Assembly (NCBI GenBank): GCA_002409145.1
Contig: DHUL01000093.1
Span: forward strand, 16,160-55,036
Origin: Bacteroidales bacterium UBA5235
GTDB lineage: Bacteria; Bacteroidota; Bacteroidia; Bacteroidales; VadinHA17
Length of the DNA: 38,877 nt
Direction of reading: 5' to 3'
Shown here: positions 1-8,904 of the stretch, piece by piece
How the letters are laid out: the number at the start of each line of letters is the position of its first letter
Numbering within the stretch: position 1 is the stretch's first letter
Notes under the pieces: model-generated
What the model was told of the DNA's origin: nothing
Database searches by the model: none
What the model saw: the letters and a program-made list of their open reading frames with translations, nothing else
Made by a program: the position numbers and the translations under genes

Positions 1-22
1 CCACATCAAAACCTTTATCAAA

Positions 23-2809
23 ATGGCAGGAAAATCTCTATTCAGAGTGTTAGCCGTGTTTACGGCATTCGTAATTGCCGGATGCGCAACCAGGAAGATG
101 GCAGTGACGGGTGATCCGTCGGGCCGCACACCCGGTGCCGAGCGCGAGTTCCGCGCTGCCTGGGTGGCTACCGTCGCCAATATCAACTGGCCCAGTAAAC
201 CCGGTCTTACAGTGGAAGAACAGAAAAACGAGGCGATCGCCCTGCTGGACCTGCTTGACCGGAATAATTTCAACGCAGTCATCTTCCAGGTCAGGCCCCA
301 CTGTGACGCAATGTACCGCAGTGACCTCGAGCCATGGTCATACTACCTTACAGGAGAACAGGGCTTGGCTCCCGATCCTTATTATGACCCGCTGCAGTTC
401 TGGATTGATGAGGCGCATGCCAGGGGATTAGAGCTGCACGCCTGGCTCAATCCCTACCGCGCTCACCACCCTGCCGGAGGAGCTGTCACCGACGCCTCCA
501 TCGTCAGAAAACGCCCCGACCTTGTACTTAAGCTCGAGGTGGAGAACTACTGGTGGATGGACCCGGCGCTGAAAGGTACCCAGGACCACTCCTACAATGT
601 GGTGATGGACCTTGTGCGAAGATATGACCTTGACGGGATTCATTTCGACGACTACTTTTATCCTTATCCCGATTACAATAAATTCAAGGATTTTCCTGAT
701 GACGTAAGCTGGCAGGCCTACCAGGCCTCCGGAGGAAAGCTTTCGCGCTCCGACTGGCGCAGGGATGCAGTGAATACATTCATCGAACGTCTTTACAATG
801 GTATCAAGGCTGAAAAGCCATGGGTCAAGTTCGGGCTCAGTCCGTTCGGCATATGGCAGCCTTACAATCCTCCGGCCATCGGCAGCGGTTTCAACCAGCA
901 TGAGACACTCTATGCAGACGCGAAGCTCTGGCTCAACAAGGGGTGGATTGATTATTATTCGCCTCAGCTATACTGGCCGATCAACCAGATTGCCCAGAGT
1001 TTTCCGGTGCTCCTGGGATGGTGGAAGGATGAGAACCTGAAGGGGCGTCATCTCTGGCCCGGGATCAGCATCGGGATGTCACCTGCTTCGAAGGCCATTG
1101 ACGAGACCATAAACCAGATCATGGTCACACGTGGTCTCCTGCCCGGGAGTCCCGGTGTGATCCACTGGAGCATAGGACCGCTGGTCAACTCTCCGGGACT
1201 GGCCAGGGCTGTTGCTGATGGTCCGTATCGGAGGCCTGCCCTGGTACCGCCGATGCCATGGCTGGATAAGAGAGCCCCGGCACCCCCCGCAGTGACAAAA
1301 ATGGCTGAAAACGGTACCCTGAAACTGTCATGGACCCATCCTGACCCTGCTGACATAGGCCGCTGGGTGGTCTACTTCAAATACGGTCCGCAATGGAACC
1401 AGCATATCCTTGGCGGTACCGTGACTGAAGATGCCATACCTGCCTTCATCCTGAACCGTGAGTACCTTGCGCGCACTTCGCGCGATAAGGTTACCAGGGC
1501 AGATCAGGCTTTCATTGCTCTTGATTCAGTAGCCGTTTCAGCAGTTGACCGATTTGGTAACGAAAGTATTATCAGCAGGATAGGGATTAATGAGTTTACC
1601 CCTGCTGATGCGCCGGATCTTGACAGGACCCTGGCTGAGTTCTATGATGGGATTAAGCGGCCCCCGGTGCCGGTACCTGCAGTCACTCCAGGTATTAATG
1701 TGCTGATAGATGAGCACCTTGACCTGGTCAGGGGCAAAAGGGCGGGCCTGATCACCAACCCATCCGCGGTTGGGATAGATATGCGAAGCACTGTTGACAT
1801 ACTTGCCACAACCCCCGGAGTAAACCTGGTGGCTCTGTTCGGTGCTGAACACGGTGTCAGGGGAGCGCAGCACGGACGAATCTTCACTGATGGTGAAAAG
1901 GATCCTGTGACCGGCATCCCGGTTTACAGCCTTTACGGCGAGTCATGGGCGCCAAGACGTGAGTGGCTCGACAGTATCGATGTGATGCTCTTTGACATTC
2001 AGGGAGTGGGATCGGCCTGGTATACATACAAGTTCTCCATGTCTCATGCCATGGAAGCATGTGCAAAAGCAGGAATACCCTTCATCGTCCTCGACAGGCC
2101 CAACCCGCTTGGCGGCCGGGTTGTTGAGGGACCAATGCACGATACAATCAGCATCTACCGCCATCGCCTGCCGCTGAGACACGGCATGACCCACGGTGAG
2201 CTGGCGAAGATGTGGAATGAGACTGAAGGTTATGGTGCTGAACTCACCGTAATCAGGATGAAGGGATGGAGCAGAAGTATGTTGTGGAATGAAACGGGCC
2301 TGCAGTGGGTGATGCCCTCACCCAATATTGACAACTGGGAGACGGCAGTGGTATATCCGGGGCAATGTCTCTTCGAGAGAACCAATATGTCTGAAGGCAG
2401 GGGCATGACCAAACCATTTCTTGTGACAGGTGCTCCATGGGTAAATGCTGAAGAGGCTGCAGCCGACCTGAACTCGAGAGGAATCGGCGGAGCGTATTTC
2501 AGACCTTTATACTTCATTCCCCGCTCCGCCGGCACCGGATATAACCGCAGCGGAAAACCCTGGAACGAATTGTGCGGCGGAGTGGAGATAATCCTGACAG
2601 ACCCTGCCGCTTACCGTTCCGTCGAAGCTTCACTCCATATCATAGATGCCTACAGGAAAACCAGTCCCGATTCACTTGTCTGGTCACCTCCTCTTATAAT
2701 AAGGAAGCTCAATGAACCCGGGGTTACCGTACAGGAGGTTGTGAAAGCCTGCCAGGATGATGTGAAGGAGTTCATGGATATACGACAGAAATACCTTCTC
2801 TACAAATGA
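23..2809 (+). CDS. Lipoprotein fusing a GHL10/DigH-like glycosidase to a NamZ-like (DUF1343) exo-N-acetylmuramidase
   Basis: 928 residues. The N-terminus is a lipoprotein signal with lipobox VIAGC (Cys21), so it is probably anchored in an envelope membrane. Residues about 41-400 are a GHL10/DUF187 domain (starts EFRAAWVATVANINWP; contains FDDYFYPYPD). This is the family of E. coli DigH/YddW, which cuts glycan strands stripped of peptides. Residues about 420-520 look like a fibronectin-III-type linker. Residues about 557-928 are a DUF1343 domain, the NamZ (GH171) family that removes MurNAc from non-reducing ends; the conserved motif FGAEHGVRG places Glu609 and His610. Its stop overlaps the start of the amidase gene by 4 bases (ATGA), so the two are translationally coupled. 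Family roles are established knowledge; activity of this fusion is inferred. The visible upstream sequence is only 22 bases, so promoter and operon start are unknown. Confidence 0.9.
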   Translation: MAGKSLFRVLAVFTAFVIAGCATRKMAVTGDPSGRTPGAEREFRAAWVATVANINWPSKPGLTVEEQKNEAIALLDLLDRNNFNAVIFQVRPHCDAMYRSDLEPWSYYLTGEQGLAPDPYYDPLQFWIDEAHARGLELHAWLNPYRAHHPAGGAVTDASIVRKRPDLVLKLEVENYWWMDPALKGTQDHSYNVVMDLVRRYDLDGIHFDDYFYPYPDYNKFKDFPDDVSWQAYQASGGKLSRSDWRRDAVNTFIERLYNGIKAEKPWVKFGLSPFGIWQPYNPPAIGSGFNQHETLYADAKLWLNKGWIDYYSPQLYWPINQIAQSFPVLLGWWKDENLKGRHLWPGISIGMSPASKAIDETINQIMVTRGLLPGSPGVIHWSIGPLVNSPGLARAVADGPYRRPALVPPMPWLDKRAPAPPAVTKMAENGTLKLSWTHPDPADIGRWVVYFKYGPQWNQHILGGTVTEDAIPAFILNREYLARTSRDKVTRADQAFIALDSVAVSAVDRFGNESIISRIGINEFTPADAPDLDRTLAEFYDGIKRPPVPVPAVTPGINVLIDEHLDLVRGKRAGLITNPSAVGIDMRSTVDILATTPGVNLVALFGAEHGVRGAQHGRIFTDGEKDPVTGIPVYSLYGESWAPRREWLDSIDVMLFDIQGVGSAWYTYKFSMSHAMEACAKAGIPFIVLDRPNPLGGRVVEGPMHDTISIYRHRLPLRHGMTHGELAKMWNETEGYGAELTVIRMKGWSRSMLWNETGLQWVMPSPNIDNWETAVVYPGQCLFERTNMSEGRGMTKPFLVTGAPWVNAEEAAADLNSRGIGGAYFRPLYFIPRSAGTGYNRSGKPWNELCGGVEIILTDPAAYRSVEASLHIIDAYRKTSPDSLVWSPPLIIRKLNEPGVTVQEVVKACQDDVKEFMDIRQKYLLYK

Positions 2810-4680
2810 CGAAGAACCTGTTTATTATAGCCCTGGCAACTGTGGTGCTCCTGGGATGCAGCACCACAGGGAGAACACGAAAGACTGAAGTAACTGACCC
2901 GGCAGCCGCAGCTGCAACTGCGGCTGCTGAAACCCTGGCAGCAATCCCGTGCCGGTGCGACAGTACGGGAGACGACTCACCATGGGTAAGGTTCCTCAGA
3001 CTTCCGGAGCCGTTGACACACCAGCCGAAGTCTGACATCCTGTGCAAAAGTGAATACCCAGCTACTGTAAGTATAAACGGCCAGATCGTGAAGCAGTACA
3101 AAACAGGAATTTTCTTTACGACTATTTCATTTAATGAAGGTGTGAACAGGATTACTGCTGAAGCAATTTATCCCGACGGTCGGATTGCTGTCTGCGAGCA
3201 TGCTGTCATTTATGAAAAGCGTGATCTGAGCCGGCAGCCATTCCCGTTATGGATCGGGAAGAGTTCATTCGAACCGTCGGCCGATATGGAACTGCTCCCT
3301 GGCGAGGTGGTGAAGGTCAGCTTTCGCGCTTCGAAAGGGCAGGAGGCATGGCTGGAGGTAAGACCAGGAAGAAAGAACATTAAATGCGAGCGGGAGGATA
3401 ATAATGACTACAGCCTGTACCGGGCAGAGCTACCGGTGCGGGACTTCGCCACAGGTGTACCGTATGCCTTGTCCGTAAGGCTTGTGCCGGCAGCCGGGGC
3501 ACCGGTGAAGGGGAGTGTCAGATCTGACTTCCGGCGGACATTTACAGTGAGAAATCCTGAGGATTTTCCGCTTGTTCGGGTTAAGAACGAATATTCAAGG
3601 CTTGTCTACAATCTAGGCGCCCCAAGGCTCGGCGGGCCGGTAAGGTCAGAGCTCGGGCCTGGTGTGATTCTGAAGACCGGCGGAAAGACAGGCAGTAACT
3701 TCAGGGTGAGGCTGAGCAATACCGAATCGGGATTCATCAGCCAGGATGATGTTGAAGTGATGGGCGGCAGCAGAACGCAGCCTTTGTATACTGTCACCAG
3801 CATGTCATGCGGACCATCTGCCCGGGGTGATGTGGTATCAATACCCTACCTGGAGCCGGTTCCTTACGAGGTTTATCCCGATCCGGAAGGGAAACGCCTT
3901 GTTGTAACGCTTTTCGGAGTGGAGTCGGCTGCAACATGGGTCAGTCACCGGACAGGATGCCGGGTGGTTGACAAACTCACATGGGAACAAAGTACCCCGG
4001 AGACTTTCCGGGTTTACGTCAATCTGAAGAGCGGAAAGATATGGGGATATGACATAAGACCCTCAGGCAGAAGCCTGGTACTTACTGTCAGGTACGCCCC
4101 GGAATTTGACCCGGCAGGGGAGAAACCACTGGCAGGACTGAAGATTGCCATTGAGGCCGGCCATGGCGGATCAAACTCAGGTGCAACCGGATTGTCTGGT
4201 CTGGTTGAAAAGGAGATCAATCTTGACCTGTCGTTCAGGCTGGGTGAGTTGTGTACATCAATGGGGGCTGAGGTGGTGCAGGTAAGGGATTCTGATAGGG
4301 ATATGGCACTGCTCGAGAAGCGTGATATAGCCATTAAGTCAGGTGCCCATATGCTGATCAGCATTCATGCCAACGCGGGAGGGAGTGGTTTTCTTTCGGT
4401 GGCAGGCACCAGCACCTACTGGCATAACCCTTTCTGGGCGCCACTGGCACAGACTATTTATGACAGGCTGCTGGAGACAGGTCTGGGGGAGTTTGGCGTT
4501 GTGGGGTCATTCAACTATACTGTCACCCGCACTTCACAGATGCCTGCCGTGCTGGTTGAGCAGGCTTTCATGACCCATGCCGAAGATGAAGAGAAGCTAG
4601 CAGATCCCGACTTCCGGCAGCAAATGGCCGTGAAGATTTACGAGGGAATGGTGGACTACCTTAAGATGATGCGGGAATAG
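2806..4680 (+). CDS. N-acetylmuramoyl-L-alanine amidase (Amidase_3), lipoprotein
   Basis: 624 residues. A lipoprotein signal ends at VVLLGC (Cys18). The middle has Ig-like and SH3-like beta segments (about 75-330) and an AMIN-like stretch (about 345-440), which often targets amidases to peptidoglycan. The C-terminal catalytic domain (about 445-620) keeps the zinc amidase signature: His453 in EAGHGG, Glu468 in VEKEINL, His521 in SIHANAG, and the catalytic Glu585 in VLVEQAF. It should cut the bond between MurNAc and the stem peptide, leaving denuded glycan. That is the substrate expected for the fusion enzyme encoded just upstream, whose gene overlaps by 4 bases. The start is fixed by the overlap and by the signal peptide directly after it. 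It is longer than simple AmiC-type amidases because of the N-terminal modules. Confidence 0.92.
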   Translation: MTKNLFIIALATVVLLGCSTTGRTRKTEVTDPAAAAATAAAETLAAIPCRCDSTGDDSPWVRFLRLPEPLTHQPKSDILCKSEYPATVSINGQIVKQYKTGIFFTTISFNEGVNRITAEAIYPDGRIAVCEHAVIYEKRDLSRQPFPLWIGKSSFEPSADMELLPGEVVKVSFRASKGQEAWLEVRPGRKNIKCEREDNNDYSLYRAELPVRDFATGVPYALSVRLVPAAGAPVKGSVRSDFRRTFTVRNPEDFPLVRVKNEYSRLVYNLGAPRLGGPVRSELGPGVILKTGGKTGSNFRVRLSNTESGFISQDDVEVMGGSRTQPLYTVTSMSCGPSARGDVVSIPYLEPVPYEVYPDPEGKRLVVTLFGVESAATWVSHRTGCRVVDKLTWEQSTPETFRVYVNLKSGKIWGYDIRPSGRSLVLTVRYAPEFDPAGEKPLAGLKIAIEAGHGGSNSGATGLSGLVEKEINLDLSFRLGELCTSMGAEVVQVRDSDRDMALLEKRDIAIKSGAHMLISIHANAGGSGFLSVAGTSTYWHNPFWAPLAQTIYDRLLETGLGEFGVVGSFNYTVTRTSQMPAVLVEQAFMTHAEDEEKLADPDFRQQMAVKIYEGMVDYLKMMRE

Positions 4681-4699
4681 AATTTCGTGACAGTTCATA

Positions 4700-5335
4700 T
4701 TATTGCACGATCGCCGGACGGGAGACCATAAGTCCTACGAGCCGGCGGTTGAGCATTTCCATGATTTCGTCCGGGACGAAGCTGTAACCCTCACCGGCAA
4801 GCGAGGTCACAAACTCATGATGGCTTCTGCCGGCACGGTAGTCGGGCTCCCTGCGGGGATGAAGCAGATACCTGCTGAAAAGGTCAGGATCTTCGGCAAT
4901 GTTAATGACGGCATGATACACCAGCTTGTCACCGACTTTCCTCATTGATGATCCCAGTATCTTGCGGTTGCCGATGGTGATATCAGAAATGCCTTTTGAA
5001 CCCAGGCCTGTAACACCCATTTCTCTCAGACCATCAATAACCACACTGTTAACCATCCTGAAGAAGTCCCTGAAATGAACCGGCACCGGAAATTGCCTGG
5101 CTACTGTAAACGCGACGGTGGCAGGGGTTAGAATCACTGTCTCTCCGCCGGACGGCCTTTTGGTTACACGGAGGGCAGCAGCTGCTACCGCTTCTACACA
5201 TAAACTGGATTCCACGCTGTTCGACTGGCCAAGTACTATGACCGTCTCCTGTGGCTGCCAGACAATGATTCCCGAGGTGCCTTCACTGAAAAGGAAGGCA
5301 TCGGGAAGGTCATATTCAGAGAGTGTCACTGCCAT
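4700..5335 (-). CDS. lplA: Lipoate-protein ligase A family protein
   Basis: 211 residues of the BPL/LplA/LipB fold. The nucleotide/lipoate-binding motif is KRPSGGETV (residues 59-67), a variant of RRxSGGG in which the last Gly is Glu. The second motif is GISDITIGNRKILGSS (115-130), with Lys125 matching the lysine that binds the lipoyl-AMP intermediate. No cysteine sits where octanoyltransferases of the LipM type have theirs, so ligase is the better guess. It would attach lipoate to E2 or GcvH proteins in the cytoplasm. It is shorter than E. coli LplA because it lacks the C-terminal accessory domain, so a separate partner protein may be needed. The gene is convergent with the amidase (19-base gap) and divergent from the aldolase gene. 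The start keeps the beginning of the fold; no better upstream start was seen. Confidence 0.82.
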   Translation of the reverse strand: MAVTLSEYDLPDAFLFSEGTSGIIVWQPQETVIVLGQSNSVESSLCVEAVAAAALRVTKRPSGGETVILTPATVAFTVARQFPVPVHFRDFFRMVNSVVIDGLREMGVTGLGSKGISDITIGNRKILGSSMRKVGDKLVYHAVINIAEDPDLFSRYLLHPRREPDYRAGRSHHEFVTSLAGEGYSFVPDEIMEMLNRRLVGLMVSRPAIVQ

Positions 5336-5411
5336 GCAGAGCGATCTTCTTGCTATCTTTATACCGTGTACCGGAGAAAAACTTCTCCAAATTAATTAAA
5401 ATACTTTCAGC

Positions 5412-6758
5412 ATGGAGACATCCGGAGATAATGGCATGGATTTCAGACATCCCGAACTATGGGATGAGCCGGATTATATCCGGAATAAGATGGTGCATAC
5501 CATGACCCATATCTACGATCATGGGATGACAACCACCTCAGGGGGGAACATGTCTGTCACTGACAGTCTTGGAAACATCTGGATAACCCCGTCAGGCACC
5601 GACAAAGGATCATTGAAGCCCGACCAGGTGGTGTGTGTTGCTGCTGACGGAATCTTTGCAGGCCCGCTCAGGCCATCAATGGAATACCCGCTACACCGTG
5701 AAGTCTATATTGCAAGGCCTGACATCAGGGCGCTGATTCATGCTCACCCGCCTCTCCTGACATCTTTCAGCATCGTACACCGGATACCTGATACCTCGGT
5801 TCTGAGAGCGTGGAAGGAGATATGCGGAGAAGTCGGTTATGCCGGGTACGCAATTCCCGGAACCGGTACCATGGGAGAGACAGTGGCAGCAGAATTCAGG
5901 AAGGGTCATGATGCAGTTATCATGGAAAACCATGCAGTGGTTGTTGGCGGCAGAGACCTGGCTGAAGCCCTGGCACGACTGGAGACTCTCGAATACTGTG
6001 CAAGGACCATTCACAATGCAGGATTCATTGGCGATGTTATCATACCTGAGTATGCCCGGGACGACAGGCCAGAACCAATGCCGGGGAAATACGTTCCGCA
6101 AGCGGTCCGGGGTTTGCAAAACAGCAGAACAGGTGGTGTGATTAGTGCCGGCGAAGAATTTCTTGAGGAAGAAATTTGCCGGATGGCAGCGCGTGCATGT
6201 AACAGGGAAATGTTGTACGGTTTCTGCGGGATTGTATCGGCAAGGAGCACCGGTGAGAGTTACCTTATAACACGGGAAAAGGTTTTAAGATGCACTATCG
6301 GGAAGGATGATATTATTAAAGGCAGAGGCGGGGATGATGACTGCGTTCCGGAGGAGAAGTTGCATGCAGAAATATATCAAAAGTTTCCAGCAGTCATGGC
6401 GGTGATCACTGCCCGGCCTCAGTATCTGATGGCGTTTGCAGTCACCGGGAAGGAGGTTAATGTAAGAACCATCCCTGAGAGCTGGTTATTGCTGCAGGAG
6501 ATGCCTTTAATACCTTCCGGAGCTCTTTCACTTCGACAGGAGAGAATATTCGAAAAGCTGACTTCAGGCATCCCCTCAGTGCTTATTGCCAATGATTCGG
6601 TGCTTGTCACAGGTGACAGCCTGCTTCAGGCATTTGACCGCCTGGAAGTGGCCGAAATGACAGCCATGTCACTGATATCCGGAAAGTCTTTGGGAATCGT
6701 GAATCAAATCTCAGACAGCAATATTGAAGAACTGAGGAGGGCTTTCTCCGGCAGGTGA
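5412..6758 (+). CDS. Double-domain class II aldolase/adducin family protein, second domain degenerate
   Basis: 448 residues, two aldolase-II domains in tandem. The first (about 15-215) keeps the signature TSGGNMSVTD and the fuculose-1-phosphate-aldolase-type metal site: Glu91, His110 and His112 (IHAHPP) and His174 (ENHAVVV). The second (about 230-440) aligns by eye over the same landmarks, but all three His are replaced: Thr333 and Arg335 in ITARPQ, and Asp395 in ANDSVLV. It is therefore probably structural or regulatory. The substrate is not readable; relatives act on sugar phosphates (fuculose-1-P, rhamnulose-1-P) or as pentulose-phosphate epimerases. It is cytoplasmic, with no signal peptide. 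It lies divergent from the lipoate ligase gene (76-base gap) and convergent with the nitroreductase gene (22-base gap), so it is probably monocistronic. Confidence 0.85.
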   Translation: METSGDNGMDFRHPELWDEPDYIRNKMVHTMTHIYDHGMTTTSGGNMSVTDSLGNIWITPSGTDKGSLKPDQVVCVAADGIFAGPLRPSMEYPLHREVYIARPDIRALIHAHPPLLTSFSIVHRIPDTSVLRAWKEICGEVGYAGYAIPGTGTMGETVAAEFRKGHDAVIMENHAVVVGGRDLAEALARLETLEYCARTIHNAGFIGDVIIPEYARDDRPEPMPGKYVPQAVRGLQNSRTGGVISAGEEFLEEEICRMAARACNREMLYGFCGIVSARSTGESYLITREKVLRCTIGKDDIIKGRGGDDDCVPEEKLHAEIYQKFPAVMAVITARPQYLMAFAVTGKEVNVRTIPESWLLLQEMPLIPSGALSLRQERIFEKLTSGIPSVLIANDSVLVTGDSLLQAFDRLEVAEMTAMSLISGKSLGIVNQISDSNIEELRRAFSGR

Positions 6759-6780
6759 TATGCTTATGACGTCGGGGTTG

Positions 6781-7440
6781 TTATTCTCCGGGGAAGCCGA
6801 CAGTCTGTGCCAGTATTATAACCTGCAGAGGCTTTAGTCCCATCTCCGGTGCAAGCTTATCACGGGGCACCATAGCCCTGATGACACAGGCCAGTTGCTC
6901 TGAAGCACAAAACAGGTATACATTCTGTGCCATGAAGCCGGTGTTGGCCCATGATGAGAGCTGATCAGCCTCAGTGACCTGCTGCCCTTCCTTAAGGCCT
7001 CTTTTTGCAAGGTCAGCGACATATACAAGGTTGACCGGTGCCGTGGCGGGAAAGTCCTGGGTACCTGTCAGGGCACGGATGTCCCTGCTGTGCACCTGTT
7101 TCAGCCTGCAGCCTGTGGCATCATAGATGTATAGTCCGCTCCGCAGGGTCACATAGAGATCCATCTCCTGCCTGTTATGCGAAGAGGGTGCCGTTCGTTT
7201 ACCGTCAGACTCGCGGTTGATGCCCCAGGCTGCCCAGAGGAGGTCGGAGAGCTGCTGCAATGACAAATCCTTTTCAGAAAAAAGCCTTGCAGAACCCCTG
7301 GCATCCAGGGCCTCCATCAGCGGCATGCCTCCCTTCCTTGAAGGAGAAGGCAGAGAAATATCCTGTGCTTGTATCATGCCCCGTGTGATTAACGAATTAA
7401 TTATCAGTATGGCAGCAAAACCAAAGAATGCTTTTTTCAT
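6781..7440 (-). CDS. Exported SagB/ThcOx-type nitroreductase family protein
   Basis: 219 residues. An N-terminal signal peptide of about 26 residues (hydrophobic core FFGFAAILIINSLI, then AQ) indicates export to the periplasm. The mature part has the nitroreductase fold: RGSARLFSEKDLSLQQLSDL near the start, LLWAAWGINR (FMN-binding region), APSSHNRQ, LYIYDATGCRL, and a C-terminal segment ending in the IILAQTVGFP motif typical of this family. It is expected to bind FMN and reduce or oxidise small substrates with NAD(P)H or another donor; the real substrate is unknown. No peptide-modification genes (as in sag or thiazole clusters) lie nearby, so the SagB label describes the fold only. It is divergent from the TauE/SafE gene across 124 bases. 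Confidence 0.83.
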   Translation of the reverse strand: MKKAFFGFAAILIINSLITRGMIQAQDISLPSPSRKGGMPLMEALDARGSARLFSEKDLSLQQLSDLLWAAWGINRESDGKRTAPSSHNRQEMDLYVTLRSGLYIYDATGCRLKQVHSRDIRALTGTQDFPATAPVNLVYVADLAKRGLKEGQQVTEADQLSSWANTGFMAQNVYLFCASEQLACVIRAMVPRDKLAPEMGLKPLQVIILAQTVGFPGE

Positions 7441-7533
7441 GAGTGCCTGAATTTGACGATGAAATTAACAAAAAAGTCATGAAAATTCAATTTCCCGGCC
7501 ATAGCCCCCTGGAAATATGAACCCCTTGGACTG

Positions 7534-7541
7534 TAAATTTG
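7534..7541 (+). promoter_or_regulatory. Candidate Bacteroidota -7 box for the TauE/SafE-doxX pair
   Basis: TAAATTTG matches the Bacteroidota -7 consensus TAnnTTTG exactly. It lies 23 bases before the start codon of the exporter gene. No clear TTTG -33 element is seen about 19-21 bases upstream, which lowers confidence. Confidence 0.35.
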
Positions 7542-7564
7542 TTTAACGACATAACAACAGCCGG

Positions 7565-8338
7565 ATGGAAATCACAGCCATAGTCCTTACAACCTTTCTT
7601 GCCTCGATCCTGACCTTTTTTTCGGGCTTCGGGTTTGGAACTATACTCTTGCCCGTTTTTGCGATTTTTTTTCCTGTTGATATTGCTATTGCGCTGACCG
7701 GCCTTGTTCACTTTGCTATCAACCTCTTCAAGATCACACTGGTAGGAAAGAACGCCGACCGCCAGGTATTGATGCGTTTCGGCCTTCCGGCAATACTTGC
7801 ATCGTTTGCCGGCGCATGGCTGCTGCTTCGCATCACTCAGATGCCGGCATTATTTGAATACCGGTTCGTTGGAAGAACCCTGGAGGTTACCCCGGTAAAG
7901 CTGGTTGTTGCCCTTCTATTGCTGGTATTCTCCCTGCTCGAGGTAATCCCCTCTGTGCAAAGGATGCAGTTCGGGAGGGAGAAGCTGCCGATAGGCGGGC
8001 TGCTGAGTGGATTCTTTGGCGGACTGACGGGTATCCAGGGGGCTGTGCGCAGCGCATTCCTCATCCGCAGCGGACTCTCCAAGGAGGCATATATCGCAAC
8101 AGGAGTGGTTATTGCCTCGCTTGTAGACTTCACCCGCCTGTCAGTCTATGCCACCCGCTTCAGGGAGGCAGCTCTTCATGAACACGTGGCACTCATCCTG
8201 GCAGCGGTGGCTGCAGCCATGGCTGGGGCCGTGCTGGGTAACAGGCTTCTTAAGAGGATCACACTCCGGTTCATCCGGATTATCGTTGCGGTTATGCTCT
8301 TCCTGGTTGCCATAGCTCTGGGAATGGGACTGATATAA
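7565..8338 (+). CDS. TauE/SafE (TSUP) family membrane transporter
   Basis: 257 residues, almost entirely hydrophobic, with about 7-8 predicted membrane helices. Two internal halves carry the family pattern: LTFFSGFGFGTILLPVFAIF near the N-terminus, and GFFGGLTGIQGAVRSAFLI at about residue 150. TSUP proteins export or move sulfur-containing anions (sulfite, sulfoacetate, thiosulfate) or other organic anions. The substrate cannot be told here. The next gene, doxX-like, begins 12 bases after the stop, so the two are likely co-transcribed; DoxX proteins are also linked in places to sulfur chemistry, which is only a hint. Confidence 0.87.
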   Translation: MEITAIVLTTFLASILTFFSGFGFGTILLPVFAIFFPVDIAIALTGLVHFAINLFKITLVGKNADRQVLMRFGLPAILASFAGAWLLLRITQMPALFEYRFVGRTLEVTPVKLVVALLLLVFSLLEVIPSVQRMQFGREKLPIGGLLSGFFGGLTGIQGAVRSAFLIRSGLSKEAYIATGVVIASLVDFTRLSVYATRFREAALHEHVALILAAVAAAMAGAVLGNRLLKRITLRFIRIIVAVMLFLVAIALGMGLI

Positions 8339-8350
8339 ACACCCGGGAAT

Positions 8351-8782
8351 ATGAATAAACTGCTGAATCTGATCCTGAAATCCGTTGATGACCACAGGTC
8401 ATTGATTCCAAGGCTGGTAGTCGGACTGGTCTTCCTCTCCGAAGGGATCCAGAAGTTCCTCTTTCCTGACAGCGTGGGAGCGGGACGGTTTGAGAAAATA
8501 GGGTTTACACACCCGGAGATGCTGGCATCGCTGGTTGCAACTTTCGAGATGATCTGCGGCCTTATGATGCTGGCCGGATTTTTTGTCAGGCTCGCCGCAA
8601 TTCCCCTCCTGACAATCATGGCCACCGCAATCATCACCACCAAGATCCCCATTCTTACCGGGAAGGGATTCTGGCAAATGGCGCATGATTCCAGGACCGA
8701 TTTATCCATGACCATGCTACTGATATTCATATTTATCTACGGTGCCGGAAGATTCTCGGCTGACCGGTGCCTGAGATCTTGA
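8351..8782 (+). CDS. DoxX family membrane protein
   Basis: 143 residues with four hydrophobic segments in the DoxX pattern: IPRLVVGLVFLSEGIQKFLFP (start of the fold), MLASLVATFEMICGLMMLAG, AIPLLTIMATAIITT, and MTMLLIFIFIYGAG. DoxX proteins are small inner-membrane proteins whose best studied members are a thiosulfate:quinone oxidoreductase subunit in archaea and redox-stress proteins in bacteria. Function here is unknown. It sits 12 bases downstream of the TauE/SafE gene in the same orientation, presumably one operon. Confidence 0.87.
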   Translation: MNKLLNLILKSVDDHRSLIPRLVVGLVFLSEGIQKFLFPDSVGAGRFEKIGFTHPEMLASLVATFEMICGLMMLAGFFVRLAAIPLLTIMATAIITTKIPILTGKGFWQMAHDSRTDLSMTMLLIFIFIYGAGRFSADRCLRS

Positions 8783-8810
8783 GCAATACTGCTTTTGACC
8801 GGAATTTCTA

Positions 8811-8840
8811 CTTGCCGGAGAGGAAAAAATGATAATTTTG
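8811..8840 (+). promoter_or_regulatory. Candidate Bacteroidota promoter for the sugar kinase gene
   Basis: TAATTTTG (8833-8840) matches TAnnTTTG exactly. CTTG at 8811-8814, 18 bases upstream, is a weak match to the TTTG -33 box. This would give a leader of roughly 55-60 bases before the kinase start codon. Confidence 0.4.
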
Positions 8841-8904
8841 CCCTGCCGCTATTGTGAAAACAGGGCGGTATTTAAAAGCTCAGTTAAGTAATATCTAATA
8901 AACA

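Noticed and set aside
5373..5388. Small inverted repeat GGAGAA...TTCTCC between lplA and the aldolase gene
   Set aside because: Only 6 bp with a 4-base loop and no T-tract; too weak to call an operator or terminator.
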